Part shown: positions 12,793 through 18,351 of the stretch, piece by piece
Layout of the letters: each line of letters begins with the position of its first letter
Position numbering within the stretch: position 1 is the stretch's first letter
IMG/VR virus record: IMGVR_UViG_3300042316_000377
Location: 1 to 24,161 of that record
DNA from: a virus
DNA length: 24,161 nt
Direction: 5' to 3' (one strand)
Translations under genes and position numbers: made by a program
Notes under the pieces: model-generated
Seen by the model: only the letters and a program-made list of their open reading frames with translations
Told to the model about the DNA's origin: nothing
Database searches by the model: none

Positions 12793-13221
12793 TCAGAGCG
12801 GGATGATCAGTTGCTCTGGCTCGGCTCGCAGCGCACGAGCGACGGTCGTCGATTGAATCGGCCCGCCGGTGCGCGACCGAAAGCCCTCACCACTCAGCGC
12901 CGCAGCGATCTTTCTGATGCTCAGGCCAGATGCGCGAAGCTGATGCATCCGGAACAACAAGGCGCGCTCTGTTGGGTCGATGGTCAACGCGCCAGAAGTT
13001 TTGCTATAGCCAAGTGGAGGGTGGCCAGGCGGCACGCCTCCATGCTTCCTGATGCGCGCGTGAGCCTCGCGAATCATGGCCGAGATGGCCATATCCTTGT
13101 CGTGCACCTTACCGTGGCAGGGCTCGCAGAGCGGGACAGTCCTTGTGCCCCCCCTGCTGCGCGGGACCACGTGATGGTCATGCAGGGGAGGAGCGGCGTC
13201 GCACTCCCAACAGGATTGCAT
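12793..13221 (-). CDS. HNH endonuclease fused to a serine-recombinase-type DNA-binding domain
   Basis: This 142-aa protein has an HNH nuclease at its N-terminus: Cys4 and Cys7, 'DHHVVPRSRGG' (15-25), then Cys32, Cys35 and 'HGKVH' ending at His40, a zinc-supported beta-beta-alpha metal finger. Residues 69-131 ('PLGYSKTSGALTIDPTERA', then 'LSIRKIAAALSGEGFRSRTGGP' and 'TTVARAL') match the 'Recombinase' domain that follows the catalytic domain of large serine recombinases. The serine catalytic domain is absent. It could be a homing-type nuclease or a packaging-associated HNH protein. The gene looks less GC-biased than its neighbours. The ATG at 13221 follows the previous stop by 7 nt. Confidence 0.8.
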   Translation of the reverse strand: MQSCWECDAAPPLHDHHVVPRSRGGTRTVPLCEPCHGKVHDKDMAISAMIREAHARIRKHGGVPPGHPPLGYSKTSGALTIDPTERALLFRMHQLRASGLSIRKIAAALSGEGFRSRTGGPIQSTTVARALRAEPEQLIIPL

Positions 13222-13228
13222 CCGGCAC

Positions 13229-13771
13229 CTACTCGCCCCGCTCGATAGCCGCCATGTCGGCGGTCATGAGCGCGGGCATGATTGCGGCCGCTGCGTCCTC
13301 GATGGCCGGCGCGATGGCAAGCATGAGCCGCTCCGCCTCGGCGCCCCGGAGTTGCGCGCGGCCGGCGACGCCCATCGGCAGACCGAGCGCGCGCCAGAGC
13401 GCGTCGAGCATGCGGCCGGCGAGGATGTCGGCGTCAGCGGCGACGCCGAACCCGGAATCCCCGGTCGTGACGGTCGCGCCCAGGTGGCGCCAGTGCACGG
13501 CCCCGAGCTGCGACAGCGGCGTCATCAGCGGCGCCGCGAGCACTGCTCCGCGCACGTCGACACCCCGCGCCCTGACTTGGCACGGCCTCGTGACCCCGCC
13601 CTGCGTCGAGCGCCCCGCGGTCAACGGGTCAGGCATCGCAGGCGGGTCGCCGACCATGCCGCCCCGGCGCCACGCGGCGAGCTCGGCCTCGAACGCGACC
13701 CACTCCGGCCCGTGCTCGTAGGCATACTCCGCGCGGCGCTCTGGGCGCTCGTTGTCGCTCGTGGTGCTCAT
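13229..13771 (-). CDS. Unknown 180-aa protein
   Basis: I do not recognise this protein. It starts 'MSTTSDNERPERRAEYAYEHGPEWVAFEAELAAWRRGG'. The centre 'GDSGFGVAADADILAGRMLDALWRALG' and the C-terminus 'MLAIAPAIEDAAAAIMPALMTADMAAIERGE' are helical. No metal or nucleotide motif stands out. The ATG at 13771 overlaps the upstream stop as ATGA; the gene ends 7 nt before the HNH gene. It belongs to the cassette A transcript. Confidence 0.55.
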   Translation of the reverse strand: MSTTSDNERPERRAEYAYEHGPEWVAFEAELAAWRRGGMVGDPPAMPDPLTAGRSTQGGVTRPCQVRARGVDVRGAVLAAPLMTPLSQLGAVHWRHLGATVTTGDSGFGVAADADILAGRMLDALWRALGLPMGVAGRAQLRGAEAERLMLAIAPAIEDAAAAIMPALMTADMAAIERGE

Positions 13772-14154
13772 CGGCGGGACCCCATGGCAACGATGCGGTC
13801 ATGCGTCGACGCCGCGAGCGACTCGACCTCGATGGTCGCCACGAGTCGCTCGGCGACGGCCTGCGCGATGCCGGACCCGACATGCTCGGAGCACGCGCCC
13901 ATCAGTATGCTGATGACCCGCTCGTCGTGCATGGCGGACCAGTACGAGCCCGCGATGATGGCAGATACGGGCGTCGGGCTCGGCCCGAGCGCGATGTGCA
14001 GGCCGGACAGCCATCGGAACCGGACATGCGTCCAGTGCGCCGACTGCATGTGTGCCATCGATAGCCCGCACGCGGCGAACCGCTCGCGGACCTCGGGCGT
14101 GGCGTGGGCCAGCACGAGGCCGACCCAATCGGGAGTGATGGACGCGGGAATCAT
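13768..14154 (-). CDS. Unknown 128-aa protein
   Basis: I do not recognise this protein. The sequence begins 'MIPASITPDWVGLVLAHATP' and contains 'HMQSAHWTHVRFRWLSGLHIALG' and 'MHDERVISILMGACSEHVG'. It looks like a soluble mixed alpha/beta protein rich in His and Trp near its middle, without a clear metal-binding pattern. The start at ATG 14154 and the stop at 13768 both sit in ATGA overlaps with neighbours, which supports the frame. Confidence 0.55.
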   Translation of the reverse strand: MIPASITPDWVGLVLAHATPEVRERFAACGLSMAHMQSAHWTHVRFRWLSGLHIALGPSPTPVSAIIAGSYWSAMHDERVISILMGACSEHVGSGIAQAVAERLVATIEVESLAASTHDRIVAMGSRR

Positions 14155-14387
14155 ACGGCAGCCGCCTGCGCAGCATGGTAGGCGAGACGCAGAGCGCGGC
14201 GCGCGAGCGCAGCGTCATACACGCCATCCTCGTCACACGGCGACATGACGGCCTCGCCGCAGCCAATGTCGAGCCCGTCGACGGTCACCTCGATGATGCT
14301 CGGCTGCATCTCCTCGAGCCACTCACCGGCGAGACCGAAGCTGTCGACCGTCACGTTGCCCTTACACGACTCGATGCGGATTTCCAT
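14151..14387 (-). CDS. Small acidic 'GNVTVD' protein, first gene after cassette A
   Basis: This 78-aa protein ('MEIRIESCKGNVTVDSFGLAG') is acidic and beta-rich, ending in a helix 'ALARRALRLAYHAAQAAAV'. The string GNVTVD-[S/C]-[F/I]-G recurs in the 80-aa gene at 17671-17913, and the underlying DNA is nearly identical there, so the two are probably paralogous. Function unknown. The ATG at 14387 has GAGGAG with good spacing after the leader hairpin; another ATG five bases upstream is out of frame. It is the first gene downstream of cassette A. Confidence 0.6.
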   Translation of the reverse strand: MEIRIESCKGNVTVDSFGLAGEWLEEMQPSIIEVTVDGLDIGCGEAVMSPCDEDGVYDAALARRALRLAYHAAQAAAV

Positions 14388-14400
14388 GGCATGTCTCCTC

Positions 14401-14416
14401 GCGGCCCCTCGGCCGC
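14401..14416 (-). promoter_or_regulatory. SD-adjacent GAGG-loop hairpin, copy 5
   Basis: The transcribed strand reads GCGGCC-GAGG-GGCCGC, a perfect 6-bp stem followed by GAGGAG and the ATG at 14387. The identical hairpin occurs at 18211-18226, also just downstream of a promoter cassette. Confidence 0.75.
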
Positions 14417-14440
14417 CTCATCACCGCGCCACTGCGGCCC

Positions 14441-14530
14441 GGTGAACAGACACTCTCACGCCCCGACGCGCCGGTCAATAGCGCACTTGCGCTTTTTGAC
14501 ACTTTGTTCCGAAGTCGTTGTGCCGCAACG
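14441..14530 (-). promoter_or_regulatory. Promoter/operator cassette A
   Basis: This non-coding segment is a near copy of 18259-18348: 55 of 62 positions match between 14469-14530 and 18287-18348, and an 11-bp block (14441-14451) is identical and at the same 17-nt distance although those 17 nt differ. On the minus strand it contains a -35-like TTGACC; 17 nt further lies GAGTGT, a poor -10. A 5-bp inverted repeat (CGTTG and CAACG arms) lies right after the upstream gene's stop. It probably drives the 14387 operon. Which sigma factor reads it is unclear. Confidence 0.6.
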
Positions 14531-14531
14531 C

Positions 14532-14837
14532 TTACAGCCGCGCGAAAGCGACCCGCAACGAATCGCTACGCCGCACGTCGACCATGCCCGGCACCTCGAC
14601 GAGCGCGACCTCGTGCCCATCGAGCGGGCCCGAGCGCACGATGCGCACCTGCCCGGCGTAGGCGTCGAGGCCGAGCCCCTCGCCGTGGGTGAGGGTCATG
14701 TGCCACGCCCCACGCGAGAGGACGCGCTCCTCGCCGGGGCGCTGCGGCCGCTCGAGGGTGACGAGCGTGCGGGGTCCGTCGATGTGCACGGCGTCGAGGA
14801 CGGACCAGACGCGGGCGTCAGAAGGGGATGGGGTCAT
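14532..14837 (-). CDS. Unknown 101-aa protein overlapping ssb
   Basis: This protein is not recognised. It is beta-rich ('[25 protein letters not shown]', then '[23 protein letters not shown]') and may be a small beta-barrel or a regulator acting with SSB. The ATG at 14837 overlaps the ssb gene by 20 nt and has a GGGAGG eight bases upstream that lies within the ssb C-terminal codons. It is the last gene of the cassette B transcript, directly before cassette A. Confidence 0.6.
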   Translation of the reverse strand: MTPSPSDARVWSVLDAVHIDGPRTLVTLERPQRPGEERVLSRGAWHMTLTHGEGLGLDAYAGQVRIVRSGPLDGHEVALVEVPGMVDVRRSDSLRVAFARL

Positions 14838-15300
14838 CGCCGAAGCCTCCCCCCTGCGACCCGCCGAAGCCTCCCCCCTGCCCGCTGCCGCCCTGCGTCT
14901 GCCCGCCGCGCCATCCGCCGCCACCCGCACCCGTGCCGCCCGACGCGTTGCCCCGCTGCGGTCGCTCCTCGCCGCCGCCGAGGAAGGTGACCTTGTCAGC
15001 GCGCACCTCCCACGCCTTCCGGTTGACGCCCTCCTTGTCGGTGTACTCACGGGTCCGGAGCGAGCCCTCGACGTAGACCGACCGGCCTTTCGCCAGGTAC
15101 TGCCCGCACAGCTCCGCGGTCTTGCCCCACACGCTGATGGTGTGCCACTCGGTGCGCTCCTGCTTCGCGCCGGCCTTGTCGGTCCACTGCTCCGACGTCG
15201 CGAGGCGCAGCTCGCACACAGGCTCACCGCCCTGCGTGTACCGCACCTCCGGGTCAGCCCCGAGGTTGCCGACCAGAATCACCTTGTTGACCGATGCCAT
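14818..15300 (-). CDS. ssb: Single-stranded DNA-binding protein
   Basis: This 160-aa protein is a canonical SSB that coats single-stranded DNA in replication and recombination. It begins '[21 protein letters not shown]', continues with the OB-fold landmarks '[20 protein letters not shown]' and '[12 protein letters not shown]', then has a Gly/Gln-rich disordered linker and ends 'DDPIPF', the acidic tip that recruits partner proteins. Length and order of parts match bacterial SSB. ATG 15300 has a properly spaced AGGGA; an in-frame GTG at 15306 would form a GTGA overlap with the previous gene and cannot be excluded. The RecT-like gene in the same operon is a natural partner. Confidence 0.95.
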   Translation of the reverse strand: MASVNKVILVGNLGADPEVRYTQGGEPVCELRLATSEQWTDKAGAKQERTEWHTISVWGKTAELCGQYLAKGRSVYVEGSLRTREYTDKEGVNRKAWEVRADKVTFLGGGEERPQRGNASGGTGAGGGGWRGGQTQGGSGQGGGFGGSQGGGFGDDPIPF

Positions 15301-15302
15301 GC

Positions 15303-16097
15303 TCACGTCCCTTCGTTCAGTGCCGTGCTGACGCGCACGCGAGTGTCTTCACGCCATTCGCCCAACAGCTTGATCAACTTGGTGCTGATTTCGAAGCGGT
15401 CGAATACCAGCAGCGCAGCCGCGAGAATTTCCATGTTTGGGTACGGGTCCGCGCTGCAATGGAAGTTCTGGAAGCGACGGCGAAAGCACCGCGCAACAGG
15501 CGTCTCGCAGTCTTCGTCTTGACAGACGAGGACGCGCCGCTGTTCTGCGACCCATTCAAAATCCTGCCCTTCGAGGACCGCGACGGTTGCCGCGAGCCCA
15601 ACCCAGCTGCTCGACATCGCGCGCTTCTGCGTGCCGTTCGTCTCGAGCAGAGCAGCAGCGGTCCGGCCGAATTGTGAGTCTGCGATTGCGCGAATCTGGG
15701 TCGGCCGAGCGATACGTTTGCGCCCGTTCGCGACAGCATCGGCTGCGGTCAGGACGGCCACGAGACGGCGCGAAAGCACCAGACGGTCGCCGACGCTGCG
15801 GCGCACGCCGCAATCTGTTGCGGCGAACGCAGCCACTGGAACGCCGACTGTGACCATCATCGGCACCGTTGCGCCTGCCTCGACCACCGCAGCGAGCCGG
15901 TGTTGCCCGTCGATGAGCACGCCTGCCGCGTCGAACGCGACCCCCTGGTGCGTCAACTGCCACTCTCCGGCCTTCATCAGCTCCGCGTAACTCTTCACCG
16001 TCCCCGGGCGCATCGGCCGATTGCTCGCGTAGTTCTTCGCCAGCCACAGCGCCGCGAGCACAGGGTCGACCAGCACCACCTCAGACTTCATCTGCAT
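15303..16097 (-). CDS. ParB-like 'DGQHRL' phage protein
   Basis: This 264-aa protein carries a ParB/Srx-type N-terminal domain: '[21 protein letters not shown]' (26-46), then '[15 protein letters not shown]' with the DGQHRL signature at 63-68. Many phages encode such proteins near recombination genes; roles from DNA binding to nuclease activity are known or proposed for the fold, and none is proven for this group as far as I know. The C-terminal half is helical with Cys residues ('[15 protein letters not shown]'). ATG 16097 is chosen because the GAGGAG lies six bases upstream; ATG 16103 abuts it. Third-position GC looks lower than in the neighbours, hinting at recent acquisition. Confidence 0.7.
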   Translation of the reverse strand: MQMKSEVVLVDPVLAALWLAKNYASNRPMRPGTVKSYAELMKAGEWQLTHQGVAFDAAGVLIDGQHRLAAVVEAGATVPMMVTVGVPVAAFAATDCGVRRSVGDRLVLSRRLVAVLTAADAVANGRKRIARPTQIRAIADSQFGRTAAALLETNGTQKRAMSSSWVGLAATVAVLEGQDFEWVAEQRRVLVCQDEDCETPVARCFRRRFQNFHCSADPYPNMEILAAALLVFDRFEISTKLIKLLGEWREDTRVRVSTALNEGT

Positions 16098-16299
16098 CGT
16101 CATCTCCTCGCGCCCCTCGGCGCATCGTCTCGCTGATGTGCGCGGTCAGGTCCACCACGGACTGCCGCGCCTCGTCTCTCTCCTCGAGCAGCCGCCGCAC
16201 CTCTGCGCGCAGCCGCTCGACCTCCATCTCTGCCCGCTCCAGCCTCTCGGCCTGTATCGCCCGCACGAGCGCGCGGGCCAAGTGCACCTCGTCACTCAT
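16081..16299 (-). CDS. Small coiled-coil protein
   Basis: This 72-aa protein is one long charged helix: 'ALVRAIQAERLERAEMEVER' runs into 'LRAEVRRLLEERDEARQSVV', a clear coiled-coil heptad pattern, with an acidic end 'GDDDADEV'. It is probably a scaffold or partner protein in the recombination operon. The ATG at 16299 overlaps the preceding stop through an ATGAGTGA junction. Its end overlaps the start of the ParB-like gene by 17 nt. Confidence 0.55.
   Translation of the reverse strand: MSDEVHLARALVRAIQAERLERAEMEVERLRAEVRRLLEERDEARQSVVDLTAHISETMRRGARGDDDADEV
16110..16123 (-). promoter_or_regulatory. SD-adjacent GAGG-loop hairpin, copy 6 (inside a coding region)
   Basis: The transcribed strand reads GCGCC-GAGG-GGCGC followed by GAGGAG and the ParB-like ATG at 16097. 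The hairpin is also coding sequence for the end of the upstream 72-aa gene ('[10 protein letters not shown]'), so two constraints are met at once. Confidence 0.65.
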
Positions 16300-16645
16300 G
16301 GCCGCCGTCCTCGTCGCCCTCGTGCCACACGTCGATGACCGGCTCGCGCCGCACCTTCGCACTCCGCAGCCGCTCCGACGCCGGGAGCGAAAGAACGCAC
16401 CGCGCGGCGAGTTCCGCCAGCGCCGCCGCGTGCGCCATCGTCGCGGCCTCCGTGGCGTCATGCGCCGCCGTGCACTCGGCCCGCGCGTCGAGGTCTGCGG
16501 CCTCGCACTGCGCAGCGCACGCTGCCACGATGCGCGCCGACTCCTGCGCCATCGACTCCCCCGAGCGCAGCGCGAGTGCGCCGACTGCGACGGCCCCCAG
16601 CGCGGCGCCGATAATGAGGGACACCAGGTCCCATCGGTCACTCAT
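16292..16645 (-). CDS. Single-pass membrane protein with Cys-containing helical domain
   Basis: This 117-aa protein has an N-terminal membrane segment, 'LVSLIIGAALGAVAVGALAL' (about 7-26), then a helical Ala-rich region with cysteines in 'IVAACAAQCEAADLDARAECTAAH' positions and 'LAARCVLSL', and an acidic tail. A membrane-anchored helical protein inside a recombination operon is unexpected; it could be a superinfection or host-takeover factor. The ATG at 16645 overlaps the RecT-like stop (ATGAGTGA), and its own stop overlaps the next start the same way. Confidence 0.55.
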   Translation of the reverse strand: MSDRWDLVSLIIGAALGAVAVGALALRSGESMAQESARIVAACAAQCEAADLDARAECTAAHDATEAATMAHAAALAELAARCVLSLPASERLRSAKVRREPVIDVWHEGDEDGGHE

Positions 16646-17438
16646 GGTCGCCCTCCCCCGGATACTCGACCGGCGCCGACAGCGCAGCCTCTCGCCGCGC
16701 CCGCCACGCCTCGAGCGCGTCGGCCCCGCGCTGCGTGTCGAGGTAGGACGCTGCACCGTTGACGCGCCCGAGCGGCGCCGTGCCGAGGTCGAGGCCGTCG
16801 CGCTGAAGCATCTCCTCGATGTACTCCGCCGCGTCGTCGCCGTGCGCGAGAATGCGCGCCGTGGCGTCGCGGCGCTCGTCGGCAGACTCGGGCGCAGGGA
16901 CTGCGGCCGGCGCAGGTCGCGAGGTCGCCACGGGCGCGTCGGTGCCGGCGAGCTCGTCCGGGTCGTACACCCCTGCGACCAGGTCGGGATACACGATGCG
17001 CGCGAGAGCTGCGGCGCACCGCGCCCGGAGCATCGCCTCGGGGTAGGTCTGCCACTGCCCGCCGCCGCGCACGAGGCCGGCGACGCGCGCCTGCTCCATG
17101 GTCCACGTGAGCACGGTCGGCGAGGCGTCGCCGCGCCGGGTCGTGGAGTAGGTCGCGCGCTCTGCGGTCGACTCCACCATGCGCCACTCGACGCACTGGT
17201 CAGAGCGGCGAACAAGGGCAATGGTGGCGTCCGCCGAGAGGGTGACGCGGCCGCGAATGACGGTGACCATGCGCAGCGCCTGCATGGGACCGATACCGAG
17301 TTCGCGGCCGGTCATCAGGACCAGGAGCGCGTCCTGCGGCTTGCCGCGCAGCGCCTCCGGGGCGAGCGATGACGAGGCGATGACGATGGCGGTCGGGCCG
17401 AGCGGGTCGGCTGCTGCGACGGTGTCTACGATGCTCAT
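16638..17438 (-). CDS. recT: RecT-like single-strand annealing protein
   Basis: This 266-aa protein fits the phage RecT family that anneals complementary strands. It shows 'GRELGIGPMQALRMVTVIRGRV' beginning at residue 44 (written here in two parts: GRELGIGPMQALR and MVTVIRGRV), then 'TWTMEQARVAGL' (111-122), 'WQTYPEAMLRARC' (129-141) and 'YPDLVAGVYDPDEL' (150-163), the order expected for the family. A disordered Ala/Pro-rich part and a helical tail follow. SSB in the same operon supports the role; no exonuclease partner is seen nearby. The ATG at 17438 has AAGGAGG upstream and an ATGA overlap with the HTH gene. Confidence 0.8.
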   Translation of the reverse strand: MSIVDTVAAADPLGPTAIVIASSSLAPEALRGKPQDALLVLMTGRELGIGPMQALRMVTVIRGRVTLSADATIALVRRSDQCVEWRMVESTAERATYSTTRRGDASPTVLTWTMEQARVAGLVRGGGQWQTYPEAMLRARCAAALARIVYPDLVAGVYDPDELAGTDAPVATSRPAPAAVPAPESADERRDATARILAHGDDAAEYIEEMLQRDGLDLGTAPLGRVNGAASYLDTQRGADALEAWRARREAALSAPVEYPGEGDHE

Positions 17439-17674
17439 TGCCGCGCCTCCTTCCAGCGTCGCCGCGCTTCGACAATCTCGACCCCGGCGAGCGCGCAGAG
17501 GGTCCGCATGTGGCGCACGTTGGGCCGCGCGTGCCCGTTCGCCCACCGCGACACGGTGGCAGCGCGGACCCCGAGCACGGCCGCGAGTTGCGCGCCCCCG
17601 CCGCAGGAGCCGCAGGCTTCGATTGTGACGTAGGCCGGGACCGCGCCCGGCTCGATGGTGTCGAGGGAAATCAC
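17435..17674 (-). CDS. XRE-type helix-turn-helix regulator (small)
   Basis: This 79-aa protein has 'GAQLAAVLGVRAATVSRWANGHARP', a textbook XRE-type helix-turn-helix with the recognition helix at 'ATVSRWANG', preceded by 'EACGSCGGG' and followed by 'HMRTLCALAGVEIVEA'. It is probably a Cro-like transcription factor of the early operon and a candidate to bind the duplicated cassettes. There is no C-terminal oligomerisation or protease domain, so it is not a CI-type repressor. The GTG at 17674 overlaps the previous stop as GTGA. Confidence 0.75.
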   Translation of the reverse strand: MISLDTIEPGAVPAYVTIEACGSCGGGAQLAAVLGVRAATVSRWANGHARPNVRHMRTLCALAGVEIVEARRRWKEARQ

Positions 17675-17913
17675 CCGAGCACCGCCGCGTTCGCCGCGCT
17701 CAGGCAGGCGCGCGCCCACTCTTTGAGCGTGCACGTCAGCACCACGCGGTCCTCCTCGACGCCGATGCAGTCGACCGTCACATTGCCGCCCTGCTGCCCG
17801 CGCACGGTGACCGACCACGCATACCGGCTCGGTCGAGCGGCCAACTCCGCCGCGAAGTCGAGCGCCTGACTCTGGGACATCTCCATCGCAGGCGACATTG
17901 TAGCCTGTACCAT
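17671..17913 (-). CDS. Small 'GNVTVD' protein, paralogue of the 14151-14387 product
   Basis: This 80-aa protein contains 'SRYAWSVTVRGQQGGNVTVD', then 'CIGVEEDRVVLTCTLKEWARACLSAANAAVLG'. The GNVTVD segment and the final helix resemble the 78-aa product downstream of cassette A. The role is unknown; it could be a small nucleic-acid-binding or regulatory protein. The ATG at 17913 is set by AAGGAGG five bases upstream; a longer in-frame start at 17964 would run through the leader hairpin. A stretch of 122 nt with only the hairpin in it separates it from the upstream gene. Confidence 0.6.
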   Translation of the reverse strand: MVQATMSPAMEMSQSQALDFAAELAARPSRYAWSVTVRGQQGGNVTVDCIGVEEDRVVLTCTLKEWARACLSAANAAVLG

Positions 17914-17926
17914 CTCATCCTCCTTC

Positions 17927-17940
17927 GCGCCCCTGGGCGC
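17927..17940 (-). promoter_or_regulatory. SD-adjacent hairpin, copy 7 (CAGG loop)
   Basis: The transcribed strand reads GCGCC-CAGG-GGCGC followed by GAAGGAGG and the ATG at 17913. It is the only copy whose loop is CAGG rather than GAGG. Confidence 0.65.
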
Positions 17941-18035
17941 CGTGCCGTCATCAGTCGCCACCATGGCGTGCAGGTCGCGCCAGCGTGCAGGCTGACGGCG
18001 TGCGACCCATCGAGACGCCCCGGAGGGCGCGGCGG

Positions 18036-18197
18036 TCAGGCGTCGTACCCGATGGAGCCATCCCTGGCCGCCCGTGCCGCTGCCCTGACGAGAGAAGCGG
18101 CCCGCAGCCTGACGAGCGCGTCGCGCATTCGCTGAATCTGGCGCGCATTCTCCTCCTCAGACACTCGGCGACCTGGCCTTGACTTCTTATTGTCCAT
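18036..18197 (-). CDS. Small basic protein, first gene after cassette B
   Basis: This 53-aa protein starts 'MDNKKSRPGRRVSEEENARQ' and is helical and basic, with 'MRDALVRLRAASLVRAAARAARDG'. I do not recognise it; its size and charge would fit a small nucleic-acid-binding early protein. The ATG at 18197 is set by GAGGAG seven bases upstream; an upstream in-frame reading would cover the cassette and is rejected. It is the first gene downstream of cassette B. Confidence 0.5.
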   Translation of the reverse strand: MDNKKSRPGRRVSEEENARQIQRMRDALVRLRAASLVRAAARAARDGSIGYDA

Positions 18198-18210
18198 GCT
18201 GTCTCTCCTC

Positions 18211-18226
18211 GCGGCCCCTCGGCCGC
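18211..18226 (-). promoter_or_regulatory. SD-adjacent GAGG-loop hairpin, copy 8
   Basis: The transcribed strand reads GCGGCC-GAGG-GGCCGC followed by GAGGAG and the ATG at 18197. It is identical to copy 5 and lies downstream of cassette B as copy 5 lies downstream of cassette A. Confidence 0.75.
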
Positions 18227-18258
18227 CTCTGCTGTTTTGCACCGTGGCACATCGCCTC

Positions 18259-18348
18259 GGTGAACAGACCATCGCACAGCCCATTGCGCCGGTCAATAGC
18301 CCACTTGCGCTTTTTGACACTTTCTTCCCAGACCGTTGCGCCGCAACG
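18259..18348 (-). promoter_or_regulatory. Promoter/operator cassette B
   Basis: This is the partner of cassette A (14441-14530). The minus strand holds a -35-like TTGACC and, after 17 nt, GATGGT in the -10 position; both boxes sit at the same relative positions as in A. CGTTGC and GCAACG arms flank three bases at 18334-18348, four to seven bases after the stop of the tail gene. No U-run follows, so this is not a standard terminator. It probably starts the early recombination operon. Confidence 0.6.
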
Positions 18349-18351
18349 ACC

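Noticed and set aside
14469-14500. A plus-strand intrinsic terminator in cassette A (AGCGC and GCGCT arms followed by a T-run).
   Set aside because: There is no plus-strand gene to terminate, and the stem is broken by a mismatch in cassette B, so it is not conserved.
18334-18348. An intrinsic terminator for the large tail gene.
   Set aside because: The stem is only six pairs and no U-run follows in the transcribed direction; a regulator site is as likely.
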